A stretch of 62,440 bases of DNA from Methanobacteriota archaeon (GCA_016841625.1 JAENYU010000002.1:10041-72480); one strand, 5' to 3'. Positions 37,292-45,846 are shown, counted from the stretch's first letter. Made by a program: numbers and translations. The notes: generated by a model from the sequence alone, not told the origin.

Positions 37292-39208
37292 ATGTCCAGA
37301 CCAGCATACCTTGGCAAAATGCTCCTGCACTGGTGCGAGGCTTGCAATGTACCCGTGCTTGGAAAAAAGTGTGGGTGCGGCAAAAAGACTCAAAAAGTCG
37401 AGGTCACCCCTCCGGGAGACATCCGCCCGGCTTTTGAATATGATATCAAGCGCATAAATTCGGTTTCCGAAAAACAGTTCAATGTTCCCCTGATCCCCGA
37501 AGGGCACCTCACGGTTCTGAACAAAGCTCCTTATGAAGACCGGATGGACGAAATCGTAGTGGACGGAAAAGTCCTGGCTTCCATCAGGTTTGAAATAGAG
37601 AGCTGTGAATGGGTCATCCTCCCCCGCCTCGAAGGTGCAAGGCGACTTTTCCAGGGCAGGGACCCGAAAAGTTTGAGTGGAAATTTGAAGAAATGGGTAA
37701 TCATAGACGAGGGAGTGGTACCCTTCATCCTGAAAAAAGGAGCAAGTGTTCTTGCCCCGGGGGTACTGGACGCGGATCCCGGGATCCGGAAAGACGATGA
37801 AGTGGTGGTGCTGACCCCCACAGGAGACGTTATCTGCTGCGGAAGAGCCAGGATGGCAGGGCAGGAGATGCGTGATGAAAAACGTGGGAATGCCGTGAAG
37901 CCGCGCTGGAACGAAGAACCGGTTGAGGCAAAAATCCCCACGGGAGGGCAGAGCTGGGACGACGCTGTCAGGGCAAATGAAAAGCTCCTGGACGCAATGA
38001 TAGAAGAGTCCCATACTTTCATCCGAAACGTTGCCGGAAGCATTGACAGGGAAGTCAGCGTCTCCTATTCCGGAGGAAAGGACAGTCTGGCTGTGCTCCA
38101 GCTCGTTGATGAAGTCCTTGAAGATTACGAAATCATGTTTGCCGACACCGGGATTGAGTTCCCGGAAACCCTGGAAAATGTTCAGGATGTGGGCACATAC
38201 TACGGAAAAACCCTCAAGATCACCAGTGCAGGAGACGCGTTCTGGGACTCGATCGGAGTTTTCGGCCCCCCGACAATGGAAACCCGCTGGTGCTGCAAAA
38301 TCTGCAAACTGGGTCCCATAACCCGGCTGATCGACGAGAATTACGAAAATGGGTGCCTGAGTTTCATAGGGCAGAGGAAGTATGAGTCCCATGCCCGCTC
38401 CATAAGCAAAAGGGTCTGGAAAAACCCCTGGGTTGGAAACCAGGTGGGAGCCGCCCCGATCCAGGAATGGACCGCCCTGCACGTCTGGCTCTACCTTTTC
38501 AGGACAAAGGCCCCTTACAACCCTGCTTACGAGACAGGTTATGACAGGATGGGGTGCTGGCTTTGTCCCTCGTCATCCCTTGCCGACTTTTTCCAGCTCG
38601 AGGAAAGCCACCCCGAACTCGCGGAGAAACTAAACTCCCATCTCCACTCCTATGCGGAGCGCATGGGGCTCTCCCCGGAATGGGTGAAGTACGGCTTATG
38701 GCGCTATAAACGGTATCCCAAAGTCCTCACGGAACTTGCGGAGAAAAAAGGGATAGAACTGCTCCCGAAACATGCTACCCCTGAAGAGCTCCACCTTGAG
38801 GTCACCACGGGTTACAGGCCCTGCAAGGTAGGAGGAATTTCTGCGGACGGGAGTTTCGGTCAGGCTGTGGACATCGAAAGCCTGGAAGAGAGCGGGATGC
38901 TAAACGCCGTCGGAAAGGTGTCCTACATCGAAGGGGCGGCTTCGGTTGCCGCAGGGGAGGCCAGAGCCCAGGTCTTTGCCACGGGAAACGTCAACGGGAG
39001 AAGCGAGGACGAAAAACTCGTGAAAAAACTGATGAGGAAGATGGAACTCTCAGTAAGAAGGGCAATCCTCTGCCAGGGTTGCGGGGTCTGCGTAGGGCAC
39101 TGCGAACACGGTGCGATTAAAATGAAAGCTGGCAGGGCAGAGATCAAGGATAGCTGTATCCACTGCGGGAACTGCATTGAAGTCTGCCCACTTGCAAAAT
39201 TCATATAA
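37292..39208 (+). CDS. PAPS-reductase family Fe-S protein with PUA and ferredoxin domains
   Basis: The 638-residue protein combines several modules: an N-terminal zinc-ribbon-like CEACNVPVLGKKCGCG, a PUA-like domain (RKDDEVVVLTPTGDVICCGRARM, about 165-190), a phosphoadenosine phosphosulfate-reductase P-loop domain with SYSGGKDSLAVLQL (about 253), and CC (WCCKIC) plus CWLC cysteines about 85 residues apart that resemble the Fe-S site of APS reductases. The C-terminal 2[4Fe-4S] ferredoxin motif is CQGCGVCVGHC with CIHCGNCIEVC. It may reduce a sulfur compound or thiolate an RNA; substrate unproven. No other sulfate gene is adjacent. Confidence 0.86.
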   Translation: MSRPAYLGKMLLHWCEACNVPVLGKKCGCGKKTQKVEVTPPGDIRPAFEYDIKRINSVSEKQFNVPLIPEGHLTVLNKAPYEDRMDEIVVDGKVLASIRFEIESCEWVILPRLEGARRLFQGRDPKSLSGNLKKWVIIDEGVVPFILKKGASVLAPGVLDADPGIRKDDEVVVLTPTGDVICCGRARMAGQEMRDEKRGNAVKPRWNEEPVEAKIPTGGQSWDDAVRANEKLLDAMIEESHTFIRNVAGSIDREVSVSYSGGKDSLAVLQLVDEVLEDYEIMFADTGIEFPETLENVQDVGTYYGKTLKITSAGDAFWDSIGVFGPPTMETRWCCKICKLGPITRLIDENYENGCLSFIGQRKYESHARSISKRVWKNPWVGNQVGAAPIQEWTALHVWLYLFRTKAPYNPAYETGYDRMGCWLCPSSSLADFFQLEESHPELAEKLNSHLHSYAERMGLSPEWVKYGLWRYKRYPKVLTELAEKKGIELLPKHATPEELHLEVTTGYRPCKVGGISADGSFGQAVDIESLEESGMLNAVGKVSYIEGAASVAAGEARAQVFATGNVNGRSEDEKLVKKLMRKMELSVRRAILCQGCGVCVGHCEHGAIKMKAGRAEIKDSCIHCGNCIEVCPLAKFI

Positions 39209-39448
39209 GCTGGTCACATATAAGCTGATTACATGGAAGCTAGTCAGGATGAAGAAAGAGATAGCATCCCCTAACTAAAGAACAGAAAAACAGCAGCAAT
39301 TGCGGTTTAATTTAAAAGAGCATGCAAGTGTAAAAATTGGCATTCAGCTTCAGGTCTGGAACCTGAAGCTATTTTTCGGTACAGGGTCACTGTTCCGGCA
39401 AAGGGCGTTTTTCCGGCCTAAAGTAATATTCAGCAACCTTTTTGGGTT

Positions 39449-39700
39449 TCATTCGGCGTCTATATTGATTTCAAAACAGCTTACGATCTGGTTTCCTTTA
39501 CAGCATGTTCCTGTAATTTTCTGGCTTCCAGAGGAAATCACCTGGATTTCCCATACGCGGTAGCCGCCTTCCAACGTTTCTTCACCGTTGGGGACGTATC
39601 TTTCGCTCATAACCTCAAGGCCGTTGCTCGTTGCTATGTCCCAGGAAAAACCCGTGCCCGGATTCTCTGGGAACTGGATGGTAAACGGTCTCTTCAGCAT
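39449..39700 (-). CDS. Chagasin-like (I42) cysteine protease inhibitor, short form
   Basis: The 83-residue protein matches the core of chagasin-family inhibitors, which block papain-type cysteine proteases. The N-terminal NPGTGFSW corresponds to the conserved NPTTGY loop. The later GGYRVWEIQV strand follows. The third inhibitory loop, usually with an RPW, is replaced here by ITGTCCKGN, so inhibition may be altered. The length is shorter than the common 105-115 residues. No secretion signal is evident, which would suggest an intracellular target. Confidence 0.72.
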   Translation of the reverse strand: MLKRPFTIQFPENPGTGFSWDIATSNGLEVMSERYVPNGEETLEGGYRVWEIQVISSGSQKITGTCCKGNQIVSCFEINIDAE

Positions 39701-40193
39701 GTTATTCCCTCTCCTAACAGTCTACTAACGAATCCGTCCTTCCCTGTACCACTAATAAGTTCTTTGCCATTTTTGAGCGAATATCCACAGTTTACCATTT
39801 TACAGGAAATTCGCGTGCAGACAGGATCTACAGTAGAAATAGCCACATCTGAAAATATAGGGATGGAAGCTCAGGTTATGGACGCAAATTTGAATAATTA
39901 ATCCATATAGATATTGGATTTCTTGTGTGATAAATTTTGTGAAAAAATCTTTCACATAGGTTAACAAAAAAATGGAAAGTATAAGACATAAAATGCAAGT
40001 TTGTGCCGCTTCAGAGATGTATATAAACAGTATTGGAATACTAATTTTTTAATTTGTGCTCATCCCCCCGCAGGCAGAAAATGGGTAAACAGAAAGTCCG
40101 GCTTCTGGAATTATAATATTATAAAATTCGCAAAGATAAAACTCGGTACCCTTAAAGTACGCCCTGCCAGGCTAAAGACCCGCAAAAAAGACT
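39701..40193. other. Intergenic region upstream of inhibitor gene
   Basis: About 490 bp before the 30-bp array, AT-rich. Near 39925-39960 TGTGAAAAAATCTTTCACA forms a short inverted repeat. No protein gene is convincing. Confidence 0.5.
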
Positions 40194-40283
40194 CCTGATA
40201 GATCAGGCACTATAAAAGCAGCTCCTGATAAATCAGGCACCGTGAAAACGACCCCTGATAAATCAGGCACCGTAATCAAAAAG
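40194..40283. repeat. 30-bp tandem repeat, last copy includes dinB stop
   Basis: Three copies at 40194, 40224 and 40254 have a period of exactly 30 bp. Each holds the palindrome CCTGATAAATCAGG (or near it). The third copy overlaps the 3' end of dinB, including its TGA stop (40263-40265, minus strand). Confidence 0.95.
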
Positions 40284-41366
40284 GCTGGTCTGCCCTTTCT
40301 TCTTCTGGAGCCCCCCGACCCTCACCCCTACGCGCCGGAGTTCAACGGGACTTTCCGAAAGGAAAGCGGCAAGAATATCCCGGGCCGTCTCCCGGAGAAT
40401 TGCCCTGTCCGAGACGGGGTGGTTCAGGGTCCGGCTCTTAGTACGCGTCCTGAAGTTAGAATTTATCGCAGTTATGGTAACGACCCTGAAAGCCAGCCCC
40501 CTTGCGTCCAGTTTTGCAATAAGGTCCTCCGTCAGCCTGTCCACCAGCGGATAGATCAGTCCGGGGTCCAGAGTATCTTCGGGAAGTGTTGCAATCCTCC
40601 CTATCTGCTCGGAACCTTCCCGCTCTTTTACAGGAGAGTCGTCAAACCCTGCCGCCGCCTGTTTGAGCCAGGTCCCCCGGGCTTTCCCGAAAGCCGAGAT
40701 CAGCCCGATCACGTCGTACTCCGCCAGTTCCCCTACCGTGAAAACCCCCATTTCCTGCAGTTTGTCTGCGCTTACGTCCCCGAGTCCCCAGAGCTTCGTA
40801 AGTTTCAAAGAGCCCAGGAAGCCGGAAACATCCATCGGTTTAACCATCGTTATCCCGTCAGGTTTTTTCACCGAAGAAGACATTTTTGCAATGAGCTTGT
40901 TCGGGCCGATCCCCACAGAACAGGTCAGTTTCTCTTTTACCCGGACCCCGTCTTTTATCTGCACCCCGAGCTCGAAAGCCCTGTCAAAGTCCCCTCCGAC
41001 CCGCTCCGTGACCTCCAGGAACGCCTCGTCAATGCTTATCTGCTCAAAGGCATCCCCATTCTCCCCGGGATCCGCATAGCACCGGAGAATTTCCATGACA
41101 TTGTCCGAGACCTCTTTGTAAAAGTCCTTCCTGACCGGCAAAAACACCGCATCAGGATTCAGTTTCTTTGCCCTCGAACAGGGCATCCCGGACCTGATCC
41201 CGGACTTCCGGGCAATGTAGTTGCAGGTGCTGACCGACCCGCTCAGCTCACTCCGCCCCGAGAGCATACAGACCACGACGGCTTTTCCCTGGAGTTCCGG
41301 GTTTTCCCGTTCCTCGATTGCGGCATAAAAAGAGTCCATGTCCACATGGAGAACGATCCGCTGCAT
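40263..41366 (-). CDS. dinB: DNA polymerase IV (DinB, Y-family)
   Basis: The 367-residue translesion polymerase has the family signatures in order: HVDMDSFYAAIE at residues 7-18, SVSTCNYIARKSGIRSGMP, ISIDEAFLEVT (catalytic Asp/Glu, about 105), SVGIGPNKLIAKMSSS, and helix-hairpin-helix KLWGLGDVSADKL. A little-finger domain and a short tail follow. The end, QTSLFDYGA, fits a PCNA-interacting motif. It bypasses UV or other base damage. The 3' end lies in a tandem repeat array. Confidence 0.96.
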   Translation of the reverse strand: MQRIVLHVDMDSFYAAIEERENPELQGKAVVVCMLSGRSELSGSVSTCNYIARKSGIRSGMPCSRAKKLNPDAVFLPVRKDFYKEVSDNVMEILRCYADPGENGDAFEQISIDEAFLEVTERVGGDFDRAFELGVQIKDGVRVKEKLTCSVGIGPNKLIAKMSSSVKKPDGITMVKPMDVSGFLGSLKLTKLWGLGDVSADKLQEMGVFTVGELAEYDVIGLISAFGKARGTWLKQAAAGFDDSPVKEREGSEQIGRIATLPEDTLDPGLIYPLVDRLTEDLIAKLDARGLAFRVVTITAINSNFRTRTKSRTLNHPVSDRAILRETARDILAAFLSESPVELRRVGVRVGGLQKKKGQTSLFDYGA

Positions 41367-41529
41367 TAAAAGAAAAAATGCGGGGAAGCTTTGTATAATT
41401 ATCTGCAGAATTCATAAAAAACGAAGCAACGAAACACAAACCATAATAAATAAAAACCATAACCTCATTTGTGCTAACACTGTTTTTTATAAAGTTGCAC
41501 AGTAACTCCCCACTTACAGGACGTTATCG

Positions 41530-42516
41530 ATGAAGAAAAAACCAGACCCAAGCAAAATCCCCGGCAAAGGGAAAGATGTTCCGGGAGAACTCCCGAGTGA
41601 AAACGGAAGAAAAGAGGATTCAAGCCAGAAGAATCCGAACCGGGTCGAGAAAAAAACCGACACCCTTATCCTGGAAGTAAGGAAGCTCTACCACAGGTAC
41701 CCCCACCTGGATGAGAACGCCCTGGACAACATCAACCTGAAGATATACAAAGGAGAAAGAGTAGCGGTACTCGGGGCCAACGGAGCCGGGAAGTCCACCC
41801 TGTTCAAGCACCTTAATGGGATCCTGAAACCGCTCTCAGGGGAAGTGCTGGTAAAAGGGGAAAAGGTCACGAAAAAGAATGTCCGGGCCTGCCGGGAAAC
41901 CGTAGGAATCGTCTTCCAGGACCCGGACGACCAGGTACTTGCTCCGAGCGTGGAAGAAGACGTGGCTTTCGGGCCGATAAACATGGGACTGCCCAGGGAA
42001 AAGGTTGAAGCCAGGGTAAAGGAAGCCCTGGAAATGGTGGGGCTCAGCGGCTTTGAAGAGAGAGCTCCGCACCACCTCAGCGGAGGGCAGAAGAAGCTGG
42101 TGGCAATCGCCGGGATCCTTGCCATGCGCCCCGAAGTAATCGTGCTCGACGAACCGACAGCTGGCCTCGACCCCCTCAGTTCCGCCCGCATCCTGGACCT
42201 GATAATGAAAATGAACCGGGAACTCGGAATTACCCTGCTCCTCTCCACCCACGACGTGGACGTGGTACCCTATTTTGCAGAAAGGGTGTTCGTCCTCCAC
42301 CATGGGAAGCTTGAAGCCGACGGGAGCCCGGAAGAAATTTTCAGCGATCCCGAGCTGCTCAGGAAAGCCCATCTGAGGCTTCCCAGGGTGGCCGAAGTCT
42401 TTGAACTGCTGCGGCAGGAAGGCATCAATGCCGCCATACAGATAACAGCAGAATCCGCAAGGGACGAAATTATGAGGGTTCTTGGCCGGGACACTAAAAG
42501 CGCTGGAATGAAATAA
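41530..42516 (+). CDS. cbiO: Cobalt/nickel ECF transporter ATPase
   Basis: The 328-residue ATPase powers an energy-coupling factor importer of cobalt or nickel. Walker A is GANGAGKSTL (about residue 78), Q-loop FQDPDDQV (about 127), the signature LSGGQKK (about 178), Walker B VIVLDEPTAGLDP and the His switch STHD. The first 45 residues are a charged, Lys/Glu/Pro-rich extension absent from usual CbiO proteins. It lies 47 bp before cbiQ. cbiM and cbiN follow 560 bp later in a separate block. Confidence 0.95.
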   Translation: MKKKPDPSKIPGKGKDVPGELPSENGRKEDSSQKNPNRVEKKTDTLILEVRKLYHRYPHLDENALDNINLKIYKGERVAVLGANGAGKSTLFKHLNGILKPLSGEVLVKGEKVTKKNVRACRETVGIVFQDPDDQVLAPSVEEDVAFGPINMGLPREKVEARVKEALEMVGLSGFEERAPHHLSGGQKKLVAIAGILAMRPEVIVLDEPTAGLDPLSSARILDLIMKMNRELGITLLLSTHDVDVVPYFAERVFVLHHGKLEADGSPEEIFSDPELLRKAHLRLPRVAEVFELLRQEGINAAIQITAESARDEIMRVLGRDTKSAGMK

Positions 42517-42563
42517 AAACACCAGAGAGACCTGAAAAAAGCTGCAGGAAAGGAGAAGACTCA

Positions 42564-43370
42564 ATGGTAACCCTTACCGATATCGAGCGCGAAACTTACA
42601 AAAACAGTCCCATACACCGGCTTGACCCCAGGATAAAACTGTTCTTTGCACTTTTAGTTATTATTTACGCAGTCAGCCTGCCCCGCATCCACGAAAATAA
42701 CGTAGCTCGGCTTTTGGCCGTCGAAGCATACCTTCTGCTCATTGTCCTTGCCGCGGGGCTGGACCTCAGGTATTTTCTCCTGCGCATCCTTGCCGTGCTG
42801 CCTTTCGGGCTTGGAATAATACTATTCCAGCCCTTCCTGAAGCATTCCTTCGTGGAAAGCTATACAGTTTATCCGCTGGACCTGCCATTAGGGCTCAGCA
42901 TAACTTATGAAGGGCTGGCTTTCGGGCTTACCCTGCTCCTGAAATTCCTGGTCTGCGTGACATCCGTGGTCCTGCTATCCTCCACCACCCGCATGAGGGA
43001 CATGGTGGCTGCGGCCGACAGGGTCGGATTCCCCAGGGAATTTACCCTGCTCCTTAGCATGATGGTGCGCTACCTTTTCCTATTCTGGGCCGTCCTGAAG
43101 CGGATAAGGGTTGCCCAGGAGACCCGCCTCTTCAACATATGGAATAAAGATGTGCCAAGGATGTGGGTCATCGAACAGATCGGACACAGCATAAGTTCGA
43201 TTTTCATACGCTCTTACGAACAGGGAGAAAAGACCTACATAAGCATGCTCTGCAGGGGATACGGGAGCGGGCATGACAAGGCATATTACAGGACAAAAAT
43301 CAGGGCAGCGGATGTCTTCTTTTTATTCCTGAGTTTTAGTTGCATCTTCATTATCCACTTTTTTACCTGA
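42564..43370 (+). CDS. cbiQ: Cobalt/nickel ECF transporter membrane subunit
   Basis: The 268-residue protein is the T-component (CbiQ) that couples CbiO to the CbiM substrate subunit. It has NSPIHRLDPRIKLFFAL at the N-terminus, several membrane helices, the family's AAADRVGFPREFTLLLSMMVRYLFL region, and the cytoplasmic coupling-helix-like segment ending MLCRGYGSG. GGAAAGGAG just upstream is a good ribosome site for the ATG. Its stop codon TGA starts a run of four hairpin-forming 17-bp repeats. Confidence 0.95.
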   Translation: MVTLTDIERETYKNSPIHRLDPRIKLFFALLVIIYAVSLPRIHENNVARLLAVEAYLLLIVLAAGLDLRYFLLRILAVLPFGLGIILFQPFLKHSFVESYTVYPLDLPLGLSITYEGLAFGLTLLLKFLVCVTSVVLLSSTTRMRDMVAAADRVGFPREFTLLLSMMVRYLFLFWAVLKRIRVAQETRLFNIWNKDVPRMWVIEQIGHSISSIFIRSYEQGEKTYISMLCRGYGSGHDKAYYRTKIRAADVFFLFLSFSCIFIIHFFT

Positions 43371-43433
43371 AACTTTCAGGTACTTGAAACTATCAGGTTC
43401 TTGAAAGTTTCAGGCTCCTGAAAACCCAGGCAG
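43366..43433. repeat. 17-bp tandem hairpin repeat containing cbiQ stop
   Basis: Four copies (43366, 43383, 43400, 43417) of a 17-bp unit like CCTGAAACTTTCAGGTA follow each other. Each is nearly self-complementary. The first contains the cbiQ stop codon (43368-43370). It may act as a transcription terminator or mRNA end. Confidence 0.93.
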
Positions 43434-43645
43434 AATTAGCAAATCCCCAAAAACTCTTTTTCCCGGAATCCGGGTTCCTGCTGGAAATGCTGGCCCTCGA
43501 AGAGGGAAAACTACAGACCAGAAAATAAAAGAAAAACGGTTAGGAAATCGCAGCATATTGATTGCACAATTTATTACCAATGGCCACCGCCGGGATACTG
43601 AATCCCGATTAGAATAAATAATTGTCGAACAAAGTAATACCAAAA
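43434..43645. other. Intergenic region between cbiQ and cbiM
   Basis: The left part of this spacer (to about 43645) is mixed sequence with no convincing gene. The right part holds a TATA-like box and palindrome described separately, followed by about 250 bp of leader before cbiM. A 72-codon open frame at 43622-43840 is probably fortuitous. Confidence 0.5.
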
Positions 43646-43679
43646 CGTATATATGTAATACTGAAATACTTAGTATTAC
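43646..43679 (+). promoter_or_regulatory. TATA-like box and 8-bp inverted repeat before cbiM
   Basis: GTATATATG (about 43648-43655) is followed directly by GTAATACT (43655-43662), a 9-bp spacer, and AGTATTAC (43672-43679), an exact palindrome. A third GTAATAC lies at 43634-43640, 21 bp upstream of the first half. The palindrome covers the region where transcription would start from this box. NikR, encoded at 3.4 kb, is a candidate binder. Confidence 0.55.
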
Positions 43680-43930
43680 TAAGAATATTCACCAAGAATA
43701 TTGATCAGTGGGCACGCATCCCGAATAATGTTCAGAACTACATTTCAATTATATATCCAGCAATACACACCAATTGGATTCCACATATGAGTGTTGCGGA
43801 AATATCCCGGAAACTCGCTTCAAGAATACGCAATTATTGATCTAATCCAGGGAAATTCCCCAGGCAATTGTTTCGGAAAAGTTCGAGATTGCACAGGAAA
43901 TGAAAAAAAGGGGAAAAAGAGGGAAAACTC

Positions 43931-44596
43931 ATGCACATACCCGATTCGTTTATACCTTTAGACCAGGCAATAGTTTACTGGGTAATCGCTATCCCATTCA
44001 TTTTCATGTCTATGAAATGGGCGAAAAACGAGCTCGATGAGATGAAAGTACCGATCCTGGCTGCCCTTGCAGCCGGAATCTTCGCGATTCAGGCCATGAA
44101 CATCCCCATCGGGATGGGGACAAGCGGACATATGGTAGGGGCAACCCTTGTGGCCATTGTCTTCGGAAGCCCCTGGGCAGGCGTCCTTGTTCTGACTCTC
44201 GTGCTGCTCGTGCAGGGCTTTGGCTTTGCTGACGGCGGAATCACGGTGCTTGGCGCAAATATCCTGAACATGGGAGTAATTTCCGGTTTTGTGGGTTACT
44301 ACACCTTTGTCACCCTGCGCAGGAGCCTGAGCACGAACATTGCAGCCTTCGGAGGTGCCTGGCTTGGCCTTTTCGTCTCAGCAGTCGCCTGTTCTATCCA
44401 GATGTCAATTGCAGGTATTTTCCCCCTGGTCCCGGGGCTCATGGCCATGGGTACCTACCACCTGATCATAGGCTTCATCGGGGAAGGACTAATCACCTCT
44501 ATTGCAATCTCCGCAATTGCAAAATCCCGCCCTGACCTCCTGGAGGACAGTTTAACTTCCGGGGCAGAGAGATTTGACATGGAGGCCATAGCATGA
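43931..44596 (+). CDS. cbiM: Cobalt/nickel ECF transporter substrate-binding subunit
   Basis: The 221-residue protein begins MHIPDSFIP, the metal-coordinating N-terminus of CbiM/NikM where the second-position His and the amine ligate the ion. Several membrane helices with GGNIL-like LGANILNMGVISGF and the family's FGGAWLGLFVSAVACSIQM follow. The metal, nickel or cobalt, cannot be assigned here. The next gene starts inside its stop (ATGA), so translation is coupled. Confidence 0.95.
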   Translation: MHIPDSFIPLDQAIVYWVIAIPFIFMSMKWAKNELDEMKVPILAALAAGIFAIQAMNIPIGMGTSGHMVGATLVAIVFGSPWAGVLVLTLVLLVQGFGFADGGITVLGANILNMGVISGFVGYYTFVTLRRSLSTNIAAFGGAWLGLFVSAVACSIQMSIAGIFPLVPGLMAMGTYHLIIGFIGEGLITSIAISAIAKSRPDLLEDSLTSGAERFDMEAIA

Positions 44597-44898
44597 GCGG
44601 CAATTCAAACATGAAATTCCTCTACGCAGGAATCTTAATCGCCCTGGTCCTTTCAGCCCTCGCCCCCTTCCTTGCCTCCCCGAACCCGGACGGCCTGGAG
44701 AGTGCAGCAGGAGGCGTAATTGAGGAGTCCAGAATGTCCGAACTTGAAGAAATGGAACCTGCAGTGAACTCACCCATGACGGACTATGCAATCGAAGGCA
44801 TGGGTAAGGGCGGGGAAGTCGCTGCAATTGCCATCGGGACGTTTGCAGTCCTTGCCATAAGTTTCGGATTTGGGAAAGTCTTCAACAAAAGAGCCTGA
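44593..44898 (+). CDS. cbiN: CbiN-like / PDGLE-domain ECF subunit
   Basis: The 101-residue protein has an N-terminal membrane helix (FLYAGILIALVLSALAPFL), the short motif SPNPDGLESA characteristic of PDGLE domains, an acidic extracytoplasmic loop, and a second helix (AAIAIGTFAVLAISFGFG). It takes the place of CbiN beside CbiM in many archaeal and bacterial metal importers. The start overlaps cbiM by 4 bp. Its short positively charged end is KVFNKRA. Confidence 0.88.
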   Translation: MSGNSNMKFLYAGILIALVLSALAPFLASPNPDGLESAAGGVIEESRMSELEEMEPAVNSPMTDYAIEGMGKGGEVAAIAIGTFAVLAISFGFGKVFNKRA

Positions 44899-45025
44899 AG
44901 TTTCCCAAACCGTTAATTTTGCGATAAATTGGATTTACAACCCCCAAACCACAGAAAAATCATTATCTCTTCCTGGGCAAAGTCCGGGAGAGAAATGGTT
45001 TAACAACTGAAACTATTTTGAAAAT

Positions 45026-45730
45026 TTACAGGTCCATGAATATAATGCTCGAAGGGCAGAGCCTGTTCACCACACACTCCGAGCACTTCGGTTTCCGGGC
45101 TGTACATACTTTTCTTCCGTGAAGAATCAGCGTAATGGAGAGCGAATCCAGGTCTTTTTTAGGGGCGAGGGTTATCAGGTCCTGTTCTATTTTTACGGGA
45201 TCGGAATTATTAGTAAAGCCCATCCGCCCTGAGAGCCTCTTTACGTGGGTATCTACCGCAATGCCTTCTATTACCCCAAACCCTCTTGAAAGTACGATAT
45301 TTGCGGTTTTGCGCCCGACGCCAGGCAGGGTTACGAGCTCTTCCATAGTATCCGGGACTCCCCCATTATGGCGTTCAAGAATAAGCCCGGCAGCCGCTTT
45401 GATGTTTTTTGCCTTGTTCTTGTAAAAGCCCGTGGAATAGATATCTTCTTCGAGTTCCCGGAGGTCTGCGTTCGCATAGTCTTCCACAGTCCGGTATTTT
45501 TTGAATAAATTCTCAGTCACCCTGTTGACCTGCACGTCCGTACACTGGGCGGAAAGGACAGTAGCTACCAGGAGTTCAAGGGGATTGCCGTAATTCAGGG
45601 CTGGCTTTGAATCCGGGTACTCTTCCCCGAGAATGCCCCAGATTTTGTCGAAGTTGTGGCGGTTGTCAGGAATTTCGTATTCTTCATCAGATCCGGGATT
45701 TTTCTTTTCTTTTCGGCTTTTTGAGGGCAT
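45026..45730 (-). CDS. nth: Endonuclease III (base excision DNA glycosylase)
   Basis: The 234-residue enzyme removes oxidised pyrimidines and cleaves abasic sites. The N-terminal 25 residues are charged and extra. NPLELLVATVLSAQCTDVQVNRV (about 45-65) precedes the helix-hairpin-helix LPGVGRKTANIVLS with the catalytic Lys, and GIAVDTHVKRLSGRMG holds the catalytic Asp. The C-terminal 4Fe-4S ligands are C-x6-C-x2-C-x5-C in VCTARKPKCSECVVNRLC. Length is normal for archaeal Nth. It is followed upstream by the flavin disulfide reductase gene with a 117-bp gap. Confidence 0.95.
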   Translation of the reverse strand: MPSKSRKEKKNPGSDEEYEIPDNRHNFDKIWGILGEEYPDSKPALNYGNPLELLVATVLSAQCTDVQVNRVTENLFKKYRTVEDYANADLRELEEDIYSTGFYKNKAKNIKAAAGLILERHNGGVPDTMEELVTLPGVGRKTANIVLSRGFGVIEGIAVDTHVKRLSGRMGFTNNSDPVKIEQDLITLAPKKDLDSLSITLILHGRKVCTARKPKCSECVVNRLCPSSIIFMDL

Positions 45731-45846
45731 GGGGCGGCACCTTCCAGAATTGAATTCTAAGCTTTGAGTTAGTTTGAAAAACTACTAACAAAATCTGCTA
45801 ACAATCCATTTCCGGAACTGATATTTACAGGTTTGGGCAGGAAAAG

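Noticed and set aside
37193-38482. 429-codon open frame on the minus strand
   Set aside because: Antisense shadow of the PAPS-reductase-family gene, created by its codon bias.
43622-43840. 72-codon open frame between cbiQ and cbiM
   Set aside because: Start is within the promoter-like palindrome region, the composition is AT-driven, and no family is recognised.
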